From Jiangella endophytica (lineage in GTDB: Bacteria > Actinomycetota > Actinomycetes > Jiangellales > Jiangellaceae), in assembly GCF_003427025.1 (NCBI RefSeq), contig NZ_QVAI01000013.1, positions 1 through 64,000 on the forward strand: a stretch of 64,000 nucleotides of DNA. Direction: 5' to 3'. Under the pieces are notes generated by a model. The model was not told the origin of the DNA. It saw only the letters and a list, made by a program, of their open reading frames with translations, and made no database searches. Positions 8,849 to 16,945 of this stretch are shown here, piece by piece (position 1 is the first letter of the stretch; every line of letters begins with the position of its first letter). The translations under genes and the position numbers were made by a program.

Positions 8849-9724
8849 TCATCGCCGCGGGAGCGTGTCGCGGACGACGGTGACGGGGATCGGCATGCGC
8901 CGCAGGATCTTCCGGGCGGACGAGCCGAGCAGCATGCCGGTGATCCGCCCGTGCCCACGTCCGCCGATGACCGCGAGATCGGCGCCGGCCGCGTACTCGG
9001 GCAGTGCGAACGCGGGGTGCTGGTACTCCACCGCCGTCGTCACGTCCACGTCGGGGAACTTGGCCCGCCACGGCTCGACCGCCGTCGCGAAGACGCGGGC
9101 CGCCGCCTCCTCGTAGCGCGGCTGCTCCGGCGTCAACGGCCGCCCGGCCGGGTAGCCCAACGGCAACTCCATCGCGTACACGGCGACGATGCGCAGCCGC
9201 CGCTCGGCGGCCAGCGTGAACGCGTACTCCACCGCTGGCAGGCCGCGCTCGGACCCGTCCACGCCGAGCACCAGTCGCCGGTGCGGCCGGCCTCCGGCCT
9301 CCCAGGTGTCCGGGACGATCGTCAGCGGCACCCGGGTGTGCGCGGCGCAGGCCAGCGACGTCGACCCCATGACCAGCTCCGCGACGCGGCCCAGTCCCTG
9401 CCGCCCGACGACCAGCATGGGCGCACGCAGTGCGGCGCGCAGCAGCACCCGCGGCACCAGGCCGTACCTCGTCACGGTGCGCACCGGCAGGTCGCCGTGG
9501 CCCCGCCCGGCCAGCCGGTCCAGGGCCTCGTCGAAGATGTCGTCGGCCAGTTCCTCCGGCGCGGTGTCGAGGACGGCGAGTGCGTGCCGCTCGCCGGGGT
9601 GCGCGAAGAGCAGCGTCAGCCCGCACCCGCGCGTCCGGGCCTCCTCGGCGGCCCAGTCCAGCGCGAGCAGCGCGCTCGGCGATCCGTCCAGCCCGACGAC
9701 GACGGGTGCGGAGGTGGCGGTCAT
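8849..9724 (-). CDS. Universal stress protein, tandem USP domains
   Basis: This 291-residue protein has two UspA folds (about 8-150 and 158-290). Each starts with the V-x-G-x-D-G-S pattern (VVVGLDGSPSALLALDWA; LVLGVDGSERGLPAVEYA) and ends with an ATP-binding G-x2-G-x9-G-S type loop (VVGRQGLGRVAELVMGSTS; GGRGHGRITGMLLGSSA). Such ATP-binding tandem USPs are typical of actinobacterial dormancy regulons. It is divergent from the DUF1876 gene, with a DosR-like box 58 bp upstream of its start. Confidence 0.92.
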   Translation of the reverse strand: MTATSAPVVVGLDGSPSALLALDWAAEEARTRGCGLTLLFAHPGERHALAVLDTAPEELADDIFDEALDRLAGRGHGDLPVRTVTRYGLVPRVLLRAALRAPMLVVGRQGLGRVAELVMGSTSLACAAHTRVPLTIVPDTWEAGGRPHRRLVLGVDGSERGLPAVEYAFTLAAERRLRIVAVYAMELPLGYPAGRPLTPEQPRYEEAAARVFATAVEPWRAKFPDVDVTTAVEYQHPAFALPEYAAGADLAVIGGRGHGRITGMLLGSSARKILRRMPIPVTVVRDTLPRR

Positions 9725-9782
9725 GACCCCAGCTCACCGCGCCCGCACCGGTCGCCCACAGGGCAGGGCGTCCCGGCCGGAC

Positions 9783-9796
9783 GGGTCGAAGGTCCC
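9783..9796. promoter_or_regulatory. DosR-like box
   Basis: GGGTCGAAGGTCCC differs by one base from the box at 353 and by one from that at 12003. It lies between the divergent USP (9724) and DUF1876 (9878) genes. A second, imperfect GGCCCTGGGCCCTGTCC follows at 9814-9830. Confidence 0.55.
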
Positions 9797-9877
9797 ACCA
9801 GGCGCACGCCTTCGGCCCTGGGCCCTGTCCCGTCCGCTTCGTAGCGTCGACGGTGAAGCACAGCTGAGGAGGACGTC

Positions 9878-10150
9878 ATGGCGACGCGCAGATACTGGGC
9901 CGTCGACATCATCATCGGTGAACGCGACGGCGAGACCCTCGCCGATGCCCGGCTCACCACTCATGCGACCAGCGGCCTGCGCGCCGCCGGCCGTGCGCAC
10001 CTGAGGCCGGGCGAGGTCGACGTGCCGGAGGTCGGTGACGAGATCGCGGTGGGCCGTGCCCTGCACCACCTGGCCGACCGCCTGCTGGACGTCGCCGCCG
10101 CCGACATCGAGTACCTGACCGACGAATCGGTCGATCTGAGGAGCCGGTGA
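9878..10150 (+). CDS. DUF1876 domain protein (dsRBD-like fold)
   Basis: This 90-residue protein shows the DUF1876 pattern: RYWAVDIIIGERDGETLADARL at the N-terminus, VDVPEVGDEIAVGRAL in the middle and LLDVAAADIE near the end. The family is short, actinobacterial and of unknown function. It recurs in hypoxia/dormancy gene sets next to USPs. The ribosome site is GAGGAGG ahead of ATG 9878. Its stop overlaps the next start as GTGA. Confidence 0.85.
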   Translation: MATRRYWAVDIIIGERDGETLADARLTTHATSGLRAAGRAHLRPGEVDVPEVGDEIAVGRALHHLADRLLDVAAADIEYLTDESVDLRSR

Positions 10151-10764
10151 GTCCGGTGCGCATCCTGTTGTCCTGCACCATCCCGGGCGGCGACGCGGTC
10201 GACGTGCTCGGCCGGCTGCGCCGCGCCGGGCACACGGTCTACACCTGCGCCGGCGGCGCACACTGCGCACTCGCCTCAGGCGGGACGTGCCCGCTCGCCG
10301 ACCACCTGGTCGACGTCCTGGTGCACGTCCGTGAACGCCCGGATCCGCCGGCCGACCGGGATCGTCCCTTCCTGTGCGGCGTCGTCGCCGACGTGCCGAA
10401 GGTGCTCTGCGGCTACCCCACGCCCGAGGGCCCGTGGTCCCGCGCCGACGCCCACTGCTCCCCCGCCGGCGTGGTCGACGCCGTCGAGAAGGTGACCCTC
10501 CCGACCTCGCGTACCGCGCACCACCGGGTCCGTCAGGCCGTCGCCGACGTGCTGCGCCCGCACGGGCTCCGGCCACCGCGCTACGTCCGGATCAACGCCG
10601 ATCACGATGTCCTCGACGTCGCGCTGACGTTCGAGCGGCGGGTTCCGGTGCTGGTCCGCGAAGAGTTGCGGCCCGCGGTCCGCTCGGCGCTGGCGCCGTT
10701 CAGCCCGCACTGGGCCTACGCCCGGGTGCGGGTCCTCGAGGACCTCCCGGCCGCGACGGTCTGA
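10147..10764 (+). CDS. Conserved hypothetical protein in stress island
   Basis: I do not recognise this 205-residue family. The N-terminus (VRILLSCTIPGGDAVDVLGRLRRAGHTV) looks like a Rossmann-type first strand and helix. Cysteines cluster at about residues 34, 40 and 48 (YTCAGGAHCALASGGTCP), with two more at about 76 and 88, which could bind metal or act as a redox site. The C-terminal half is an alpha/beta segment rich in V and R. Its GTG start overlaps the DUF1876 stop by four bases, so the two are translationally coupled. Confidence 0.7.
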   Translation: MSPVRILLSCTIPGGDAVDVLGRLRRAGHTVYTCAGGAHCALASGGTCPLADHLVDVLVHVRERPDPPADRDRPFLCGVVADVPKVLCGYPTPEGPWSRADAHCSPAGVVDAVEKVTLPTSRTAHHRVRQAVADVLRPHGLRPPRYVRINADHDVLDVALTFERRVPVLVREELRPAVRSALAPFSPHWAYARVRVLEDLPAATV

Positions 10765-10839
10765 GGCGTCCACGGCCGCAGGACGGTGCGAGTGGCGACG
10801 GCGCCGGCGAGGTGCGCCGTCCGGAGAACGGAGCCGACG

Positions 10840-11781
10840 ATGCCGAACGTGCTCGAAGCGACCACCAGGCCGATCGTGGCCGGTATCGGCGGCCACCCGG
10901 ACAGCGAGGCCGCCCTGCACTGGGCCGTGACGGCCGCTCGGGCGCGCCGGGCGCCGCTGCGCGTCGTGCTGGTCGCCGACGAGCCCGAGCTGCAGCGGTA
11001 CGTGTCGTACCGGCCGGCGATCGACGGCGAGACGTTCCTGGTTCCCGCCCGGCCTCGCCGGCATCCGTACGACGACCTCGACCGCGCGGTCGCGTTCGCG
11101 CGGCTGCACCTGCGGCGCGGCACCGTCACCGGACGGCGGGCACCCGGCTCCGCCGCGACGGCACTGATCGAGGACTCCGTCGATGCGGCCATGCTCGTCG
11201 TCGGCACCCGCCGGCGCGGCCCGCTCGCGGCCGCCGCGCTGGGGTCGGTGAGCGCGACGGTGGCCGCCCACGCGCGGTGCCCGGTGGTCGTCGTCGGCAC
11301 CGCGCCGCCGGAGTCCACCACCGACCTGCCGGTCGTCGCGGGCATCACGGACGACCGGGCCGCCGACGGCGTCCTCGACTTCGCCTTCCGCGAGGCGTCC
11401 GCGCGCCGGGTGCCGCTCTCCGCCGTCCATGCCGCCCCGCCCGGCCTCGGCGAGCCGCGCCACCCCGGCAGGTTCTTCGGCGGCCTGGTGCCGACGCTGG
11501 CCGCCCGGCTGGCGAACTACGCCTCCCGGTATCCCGGCGTTCCGGTGACGTCACACCTGTCCGGCGCCGACGCGGCCGGCGAGCTGGCCGCCGCGAGCGC
11601 GCGGGCTCAGCTGGTCGTCGTCGGGTCCCGCGGGCGGGGCCGGGTGTCCGGTCTGGTGCTCGGCTCGGTCGGGCAACACCTGCTGCACCGGGCGCACAGC
11701 CCCGTCGCCGTCGTCCACCCCTCCCGGGCGCGCCCGCCGCTGCGGGCCAGGACCCGGCCGGCCGCCGGCTCCGCCTCGTAG
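10840..11781 (+). CDS. Universal stress protein, tandem USP domains
   Basis: This 313-residue protein has two USP domains. The first (IVAGIGGHPDSEAALHWA) has a degenerate G-x-D motif with Gly in place of Asp. The second ends with VVGSRGRGRVSGLVLGSVGQ, an intact ATP-binding loop. An alanine/arginine-rich tail follows. ATG 10840 is preferred over the in-frame GTG at 10786 because GGAG lies six bases before it and the USP fold begins a few residues later. It is followed by a strong hairpin. Confidence 0.88.
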   Translation: MPNVLEATTRPIVAGIGGHPDSEAALHWAVTAARARRAPLRVVLVADEPELQRYVSYRPAIDGETFLVPARPRRHPYDDLDRAVAFARLHLRRGTVTGRRAPGSAATALIEDSVDAAMLVVGTRRRGPLAAAALGSVSATVAAHARCPVVVVGTAPPESTTDLPVVAGITDDRAADGVLDFAFREASARRVPLSAVHAAPPGLGEPRHPGRFFGGLVPTLAARLANYASRYPGVPVTSHLSGADAAGELAAASARAQLVVVGSRGRGRVSGLVLGSVGQHLLHRAHSPVAVVHPSRARPPLRARTRPAAGSAS

Positions 11782-11790
11782 GACGAGTGT

Positions 11791-11823
11791 CTTCGGTCCC
11801 GCCCGGGCCGGGACCGAAGGCCC
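11791..11823. terminator. Hairpin terminator overlapping a DosR-like box
   Basis: Arms 11791-11801 and 11809-11819 (CTTCGGTCCCG / CGGGACCGAAG) are perfectly complementary around CCCGGGC, just after the USP stop. The right arm also forms GGGACCGAAGGCCC (11810-11823), which fits GGGNCNNNNGNCCC. The element could therefore terminate the USP transcript, bind the dormancy regulator, or both. Confidence 0.6.
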
Positions 11824-11843
11824 TGTCCGCACCCCGCGCGACG

Positions 11844-11944
11844 GGCGCATCGTGAAACTGACGCCCACCAGCCTGGTGAGGCAAACCCCGGAGCGTTGGG
11901 GGATGGCGGCCGATGCGCCGCGAAACACACCATCGCCGCGATGG
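11844..11944 (+). other. Structured non-coding segment upstream of PIG-L gene
   Basis: The 291-bp gap between the USP and PIG-L genes contains nested complementarity. GGCGCATCG (11844-11852) pairs with CGATGCGCC (11911-11919) and encloses CACCAGCCTGGTG (11866-11878) and a CCCC/GGGG hairpin (11886-11902). A separate hairpin CCATCG/CGATGG spans 11930-11944. The multi-branched layout resembles a riboswitch or small RNA, but it matches no class I can name. The transcribed strand is a guess from the downstream gene. Confidence 0.35.
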
Positions 11945-12002
11945 GTCGGCTCCGGCGGGATCACCCGGCTGGTGGGCGTCCGGGCGCCGGTGACCGGCTT
12001 TC

Positions 12003-12016
12003 GGGCCGAAGGTCCC
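12003..12016. promoter_or_regulatory. DosR-like box upstream of PIG-L/USP operon
   Basis: GGGCCGAAGGTCCC is the best palindrome of the set in its context, lying within TTTCGGGCCGAAGGTCCCGA. It is 56 bp before the PIG-L start and would control that gene and the two USPs behind it. Confidence 0.55.
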
Positions 12017-12072
12017 GACATCGCCGCCTTCGGTCTCTACGACCGGGGCCGTCCCGGGTGGACATTGGAGGT

Positions 12073-12729
12073 ATGGGTCACCACGCCAGACCAGTGCCAG
12101 CGGTGCGGCGGCTGCTCGTCGTCTGCGCCCACCCGTACGACGCGACGTTCGCGCTCGGCGGCGTGATCGGCGCCTTCGCCGACGCCGGGACGTCCGTCCA
12201 CCTCCTGTGCCTGACGCACGGGCGACGTCCCGACCCGACACCGCGGCGGCGGATCGACCGCGCCCGCGACCTCGGCCGGGCCGTACGGCGGCTCGGCGCC
12301 GAGGACGTCGTCCTGCTGGATCACTCCCCCGGGATGCTCGGGGCCGCGACGACCGATGAACTGGCCGCCGAGATCCAGCAGGCCGCGGCCGCCGCCGACG
12401 CGCTGCTCGTCGTCGACGCCACCGGCCGCGACGCCCACCCCGACCATGTGCGGACGATGCGCGCGGCCTACCGCGCGGCGGCCGCCACCGGCGCCGTCCT
12501 GTACGCCTGGACGCTGCGACCGGCCGAGCCCGGGACCGCCCGCCAGGAGCTGATGGTCGACGCCGACCGCGAGCGGCAGCGCGCGGCCATCGCCTGCCAC
12601 ACCGGCCTGCCCGAGGACGACCCGCTGCGCAGCCGCTGGATGCGGAACCAGGACTCGGCCGAACGGCTGGTCGTGCTCCGGGACGAGCCGCTCCTCACGC
12701 CCGCGAACCGGCCGGCTGGGACGCCGTAA
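12073..12729 (+). CDS. PIG-L family deacetylase-like protein
   Basis: This 218-residue protein has the PIG-L/LmbE fold: LLVVCAHPYDATFALGGVI at the N-terminus and RDAHPDHVRTMRAAYRAA in the second half. The canonical metal motif is AHPDDE. Here it reads AHPYDA, so two of the acidic residues are replaced, while the later H-P-D-H is intact. Zinc hydrolysis of an N-acetyl sugar or thiol may therefore be altered or lost. GGAGGT precedes ATG 12073. It leads an operon with two USP genes under a DosR-like box. Confidence 0.8.
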   Translation: MGHHARPVPAVRRLLVVCAHPYDATFALGGVIGAFADAGTSVHLLCLTHGRRPDPTPRRRIDRARDLGRAVRRLGAEDVVLLDHSPGMLGAATTDELAAEIQQAAAAADALLVVDATGRDAHPDHVRTMRAAYRAAAATGAVLYAWTLRPAEPGTARQELMVDADRERQRAAIACHTGLPEDDPLRSRWMRNQDSAERLVVLRDEPLLTPANRPAGTP

Positions 12730-12751
12730 CGCCTCGCAGGCGGGCGTCGTC

Positions 12752-13624
12752 ATGACCGGCTCGGACTCCATCGTCGTCGGCGTCGACGGCTCTCCGGACA
12801 GCGGCATCGCCCTCACCTGGGCGGCCGCCGAGGCGTACCGCCGCGACGTGCCGCTGTGCGTCGTGCACGGCCTCTGGCTGCCGATGGCGGCCACGCCGTT
12901 CAGCGGCGCCACCCTCGTCCTGGCGCCGGACGAGCTGCACGCCTACGCCACCCAGGTCCTCGACTGGGCCCGGCAGCGGGTGAAGGACGAGTGGCCCGCC
13001 GTCGATCTGGTCACCTACCTGGTCCACCGAGCGCCGGTCGAGGCACTGCTCGACGCGGGCCGCGACGCCGCGCTGACGGTCGTCGGCACCCGCGGCCTGA
13101 GCGACCTCGGCGCTCTGCTGCTCGGCTCGGTGAGCGGACGGCTCACCGCCCGCTCGAAGCGGCCCGTGGTCGTCGTCCCGCGGCAGCTCTCCCCCGGCGA
13201 CGGGACCATCGTCGTCGGCGTCGGCTGCTCGGCGCACAGCGACGCCGCGCTCCGGTTCGCGCTCACCGAGGCCCGCCTGCGATCGGCCCCGGTGGTGGCG
13301 GTCAGCGCGGTGCAGGCGCGGGCGGTGCCGACCGTCGGTCCCGACGGCGTCACCCAGGCGGCAGCGCGGGAATGCCTATACGCCGAGGCGATGGCGGCCG
13401 AGGCCATCGCCCGCGCCCGCGCGGCCACCGGCTCCCGGGCCGACGTCACCGTGCGTGTGGTGTGCGGCCGCCCGATCGACGTCGTCGTCGAGGCCGGCCG
13501 GACCGCCGAGCTCGTCGTCGTCGGCACCCGAGGCCGTGGCGAGGTGCGCAGCCTGCTGATCGGCTCCACCAGCCACGGCGTCCTGCACCACGCGACCAGG
13601 CCGGTCGCCGTCGTCCACGCCTGA
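12752..13624 (+). CDS. Universal stress protein, tandem USP domains
   Basis: This 290-residue protein has two intact UspA folds: SIVVGVDGSPDSGIALTWAA with loop VVGTRGLSDLGALLLGSVSG, then IVVGVGCSAHSDAALRFAL with loop VVGTRGRGEVRSLLIGSTSH. It is 22 bp after the PIG-L stop and 10 bp before the next USP. The two neighbouring USPs share much sequence and look like a recent tandem duplication. Confidence 0.92.
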   Translation: MTGSDSIVVGVDGSPDSGIALTWAAAEAYRRDVPLCVVHGLWLPMAATPFSGATLVLAPDELHAYATQVLDWARQRVKDEWPAVDLVTYLVHRAPVEALLDAGRDAALTVVGTRGLSDLGALLLGSVSGRLTARSKRPVVVVPRQLSPGDGTIVVGVGCSAHSDAALRFALTEARLRSAPVVAVSAVQARAVPTVGPDGVTQAAARECLYAEAMAAEAIARARAATGSRADVTVRVVCGRPIDVVVEAGRTAELVVVGTRGRGEVRSLLIGSTSHGVLHHATRPVAVVHA

Positions 13625-13634
13625 GGAGGAGTCC

Positions 13635-14522
13635 ATGTCCAACACCGTCGTCGTCGGGGTCGACGGCTCGGCCGACAGCGGCCACGCCCTCAGCTGGGCC
13701 GCCGCGGAGGCACGCCGGCGCGGCAGCACCCTCGACACCGTCTTCGGGCTCTGGGCGCCGCTGACCGCGGTCCCGTTCGGCGGACGGGCGGTCGTCCCGC
13801 CGGACGACGAGCTCCGCGCGTACTCCGCGCTCGTCCTCGACCGGGCCGAGCGGCGGGTCGAGGAGGAGCAGCCCGGTGTCGACGTGAGCAGGGTCCTCGT
13901 CCTGCGTCCGGCGGTCGAGGCGCTGCTCGACGTCTCCCACGACGCCGCGCTGGTCGTCGTGGGGCGGCGCGGGCTCGGGGCGTTCGGCGCGATGCTGCTC
14001 GGCTCGGTGAGCGCGCGGGTGGCCGCCCGCTCGACGGTGCCCGCCGTCGTGGTGCCCGAGCCCGCCGGCCCGGGCGACGGCACGATCGTCGCCGCGGTCG
14101 ACGGATCGCCGCACAGCGATGCCGCGCTGCGCTTCGCGCTGACCGAGGCGCAACGCCGCTCGACCTCCGTCGTGGCGCTGACCGCCTACCAGCCGGCGCC
14201 GCTCATGCTGCCGGTGACCGACCCCGCCGCCGTCGACCGGGCCGCCGCCGCGGAGGAGCACGACGCCGAGCGGCTGGTATCCGACGCGGTCGGCCGGGCC
14301 AGGGCGGCGACCGGGTCCGCCGCACCTGTCACCGTCCGTGCCGGGGCCGGGCACCCGGCCGAGGTCATCGCCGACGCCGGCCGTGACGCCGAGCTCATCG
14401 TGGTCGGCTCGCGCGGGCGGGGCCAGGTGCGCGGCCTGCTGCTCGGCTCCACCAGCCAGGGCGTCCTGCACCGCGCCCGGCGGCCGGTCGCCGTCGTGCA
14501 CGCCCCGGCCGGCTGCTCATGA
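13635..14522 (+). CDS. Universal stress protein, tandem USP domains
   Basis: This 295-residue paralogue of the preceding gene has domain starts TVVVGVDGSADSGHALSWAA and IVAAVDGSPHSDAALRFAL, and loops VVGRRGLGAFGAMLLGSVSA and VVGSRGRGQVRGLLLGSTSQ. GAGGAG lies before ATG 13635. Its stop codon is inside the left arm of a long palindrome that ends the operon. Confidence 0.92.
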   Translation: MSNTVVVGVDGSADSGHALSWAAAEARRRGSTLDTVFGLWAPLTAVPFGGRAVVPPDDELRAYSALVLDRAERRVEEEQPGVDVSRVLVLRPAVEALLDVSHDAALVVVGRRGLGAFGAMLLGSVSARVAARSTVPAVVVPEPAGPGDGTIVAAVDGSPHSDAALRFALTEAQRRSTSVVALTAYQPAPLMLPVTDPAAVDRAAAAEEHDAERLVSDAVGRARAATGSAAPVTVRAGAGHPAEVIADAGRDAELIVVGSRGRGQVRGLLLGSTSQGVLHRARRPVAVVHAPAGCS

Positions 14523-14570
14523 TCATCAATGATGCGACCACGTATGGGTGGTCGGATCATTGATGATCAT
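14519..14570. terminator. Long palindromic bidirectional terminator
   Basis: Arms 14519-14541 and 14548-14570 are 23 nt, complementary except for one G-G mismatch, around a 6-nt loop. They begin ATGATCATCAATGAT, strikingly AT-rich for this genome. The hairpin overlaps the USP stop and lies 4 bp from the stop of the convergent amidase. A related ATGATCATCAACGATCG occurs in the core of the three large repeats. Confidence 0.75.
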
Positions 14571-14574
14571 GGAA

Positions 14575-16245
14575 TCAGCGCGCGGCGCCGAGATAGGTGC
14601 GCCAGCCACCGTAGGAGGTGATGTCGGGGGCCCCGTCGAGCGCGATCGGCTCGCAGAGGAAGCCCGCGACGCCCCGGCCGTCGTCGAGGCGGACGGAGCC
14701 GATGCCCATGGGCGCGGGCAGGCCGGCGACGAACGCGCCGAAGCCGGACGCGGGCAGCCGCCACAGCTCGCCCTCGATCGCGGCCCCGCCGGTCGCCACC
14801 CGGGCCAGGCCGGGCTTCGGCGGCGTGGTCGGCAGCGCGTGCAGCCGGTACGACGGCTCCGTCCGCACGCCGGCGACGAAGCTGCCGCCGGCGGAGACCA
14901 GCTGGTGGTTCAGCGGCTGTCCGCGCAGGTGCGCCCCGACGACGAGCAGGTCGACCGGCGGGGCGGCGATCCGCTCCGCGAGCTGCGCCAGCGTGCGGTC
15001 GGCGAACGGGTCGCCGGTGAGCATCACCCCGAACGGCAGGCCGGCGACGGCACCGGCCGGGACGGCGAGCGCGCTGCGGTCCAGCAGGTTCGCGAAGTTC
15101 GTGTAGCGGCCCATGCGCGCGTTGGCGCCGACCGGGTCCGCGGCGACCTCGGCGAGGGTGGGATGCCAGGTGGTCGTCGGGGTGAGCAGCGCGGCCGTGC
15201 CGTCCAGCCGGGACAGCCCTTCGCGGCCGAGGCGGTCCAGCCGCTCACGGTCGCGGACGTAGTCGACGGCGCGGACCCGCTCGCCGGCGAGGATGATCGC
15301 CGCGACGGTCGGATCGAGGTCGCCGCCGACGAGTTCGGGGTGGGCGGCGATGAAGTCGCCCACCGCCGCGGTGCGCTCGGCGACGAACGCGCCGTCGTAC
15401 AGCAGGGCTGCCGCGTCCAGCAGCGGCGCGATGTCGACCTCGACGATCTCGGTGCCGGTGGCGGCGAGGTCCGCCACGACGCGGGCAAAGGCGTCGCCCC
15501 AGCCGCCGGCCAGCCCGTCCAGGTGCTCGGCCGTCGGTACGGCGACCCGGGGCACGGCGGGCAGGGCCGGCGCCGGGCGGTCTGGGCGGGTCAGCGGGTC
15601 GGCGCCGTCGGGGCCGCTCATGAGCTCGGCGGCGCGCCGGGCCAGGCCGAGGCCGCGAGCGAACACGGTGACGCAGTCGAGGGTGCGGCAGGCCGGGACG
15701 ACCCCCGTCGCCGGCACCAGCCCGAGGGTGGGCTTGACGCCGTAGACCCCGTTGAGGGCCGCCGGCACGCGACCGGAGCCGGCGGTGTCGGTCCCCAGGG
15801 CGAGATCGACGATCCCGAGCGCCGTCGCGACGGCCGAGCCGGAGCTGGACCCGCCGGAGACGCGCGCCGGATCCCAGGCGTTGCGCACGGCGCCGAACGG
15901 GCTGCGGGTGCCCACCAGGCCGGTGGCGAACTGGTCGAGGTTGGTCTTGCCGATCACGACGGCGCCGGCCGCCCGCAACCGCGCGACGGTTGATGCGTCG
16001 TGCTCCGGGTCGTACGCGAACGCCCGGCTGCCCGCCGTCGTCGGCAGACCGGCGACGTCGATGTTGTCCTTGACCGCCAGCACCGTCCCCGCGAGCGGGA
16101 GCCGCTCCCCCGCCTCGGCGCGCCGGTCGGTCTCCGCGGCCTCGGCCAGCGCCGCCGCCTCGTCGCGCAGCGTGATCCAGACCTCGGGCCGGCCGACCTC
16201 GCCCACCCTGGCGTAGGCCGCCGCTACCGCGTCGGTACTGGTCAC
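14575..16245 (-). CDS. atzF: Allophanate hydrolase-type amidase
   Basis: This 556-residue protein has an amidase-signature domain (about 40-430) and a C-terminal domain that follows LLVVGAHLRGQPLNHQL, the hallmark of AtzF/DUR1,2 allophanate hydrolases. The Ser-cisSer-Lys triad is present: Lys59 in VLAVKDNIDVAG, Ser133 in SGGSSSGSA and Ser157 in GTDTAGSGR. The known reaction is allophanate to ammonia and carbon dioxide via the C-terminal domain. The GTG start at 16245 overlaps the UAAP stop as GTGA. It is last in a nine-gene operon with no urea or guanidine carboxylase. Confidence 0.88.
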   Translation of the reverse strand: MTSTDAVAAAYARVGEVGRPEVWITLRDEAAALAEAAETDRRAEAGERLPLAGTVLAVKDNIDVAGLPTTAGSRAFAYDPEHDASTVARLRAAGAVVIGKTNLDQFATGLVGTRSPFGAVRNAWDPARVSGGSSSGSAVATALGIVDLALGTDTAGSGRVPAALNGVYGVKPTLGLVPATGVVPACRTLDCVTVFARGLGLARRAAELMSGPDGADPLTRPDRPAPALPAVPRVAVPTAEHLDGLAGGWGDAFARVVADLAATGTEIVEVDIAPLLDAAALLYDGAFVAERTAAVGDFIAAHPELVGGDLDPTVAAIILAGERVRAVDYVRDRERLDRLGREGLSRLDGTAALLTPTTTWHPTLAEVAADPVGANARMGRYTNFANLLDRSALAVPAGAVAGLPFGVMLTGDPFADRTLAQLAERIAAPPVDLLVVGAHLRGQPLNHQLVSAGGSFVAGVRTEPSYRLHALPTTPPKPGLARVATGGAAIEGELWRLPASGFGAFVAGLPAPMGIGSVRLDDGRGVAGFLCEPIALDGAPDITSYGGWRTYLGAAR

Positions 16246-16928
16246 GGACTCGTCACGATCATCCGCAGGGGCGTGCAACTGAAGTCGTTGCAGGGGTTGT
16301 TCATCTGCGGGCAGTTCGAGACGACCACCAGCACGTCCCGTTCGGCGCGCAGCGCCACCCGCTTGCCCGGGGCGGACATCCCGTCGACGATGCCGAGCGA
16401 GCCGTCCGCCTCCACCGGCACGTTCATGAACCAGTTGAGGTTCGACACGAGATCGCGCACGCCGAGCCCGTGCCGGGCCGCCTCGGCGAGGAAGTTCTCC
16501 CGGCACGCGTGCTGGTAGGCCGTGTGGTGGCCGTAGCGCAACGTGTTGGACTCCTTGCCGCAGGCGCCGCCGATGGTGTCCTGCCGGTCCACCTCGTTGC
16601 CGGCCACCGTCATGAGCGGCCGGCCGAGGTTGCTGCGCAGGACAGTGCCGGTGCGCACGTAGACGTTGCCCTGCCAGGCGATGGTGTCAGCCGCGCTGTA
16701 CCGCTCGGCGGTGTCGTCAGCGGCGTAGAGCAGGCAGTCGGCCGACTGGTTGCCGCCGACGTCGACGATGGTCAGCACGTCGCCGGTGGCCACGACCCCG
16801 GACCACGCGGCTCGCGGGGCGACCCGTTCGTCCAGCACGACCCGGCCCGGCACGAGCGGGCCGGACCAGTCGAGCGGGCTGTCCGGGGCGTGGACGGGCC
16901 GCGGCGGGACCGTCGTCGTGAGGCTCAT
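16242..16928 (-). CDS. DUF1989 protein (UAAP2/carboxyguanidine deiminase subunit-like)
   Basis: This 228-residue DUF1989 protein has VDVGGNQSADCLLYAADDTAERY, GRPLMTVAGNEVDRQDTIGGACGKESN and the C-terminal NCPQMNNPCNDFSCTPLRM, all diagnostic of the urea-amidolyase-associated protein group. In guanidine-degrading bacteria the two UAAP proteins form a carboxyguanidine deiminase that feeds allophanate hydrolase. It is 17 bp from its partner gene and overlaps the allophanate hydrolase start. AAGGAGCACG precedes ATG 16928. Confidence 0.88.
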   Translation of the reverse strand: MSLTTTVPPRPVHAPDSPLDWSGPLVPGRVVLDERVAPRAAWSGVVATGDVLTIVDVGGNQSADCLLYAADDTAERYSAADTIAWQGNVYVRTGTVLRSNLGRPLMTVAGNEVDRQDTIGGACGKESNTLRYGHHTAYQHACRENFLAEAARHGLGVRDLVSNLNWFMNVPVEADGSLGIVDGMSAPGKRVALRAERDVLVVVSNCPQMNNPCNDFSCTPLRMIVTSP

Positions 16929-16945
16929 CTCGTGCTCCTTCGTGC

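Noticed and set aside
11844-11944. c-di-GMP-I riboswitch, prompted by GGCAAACC at 11880-11887
   Set aside because: The downstream conserved ACGCAAAGC and tetraloop-receptor parts are missing, so only an unassigned structured segment is reported.
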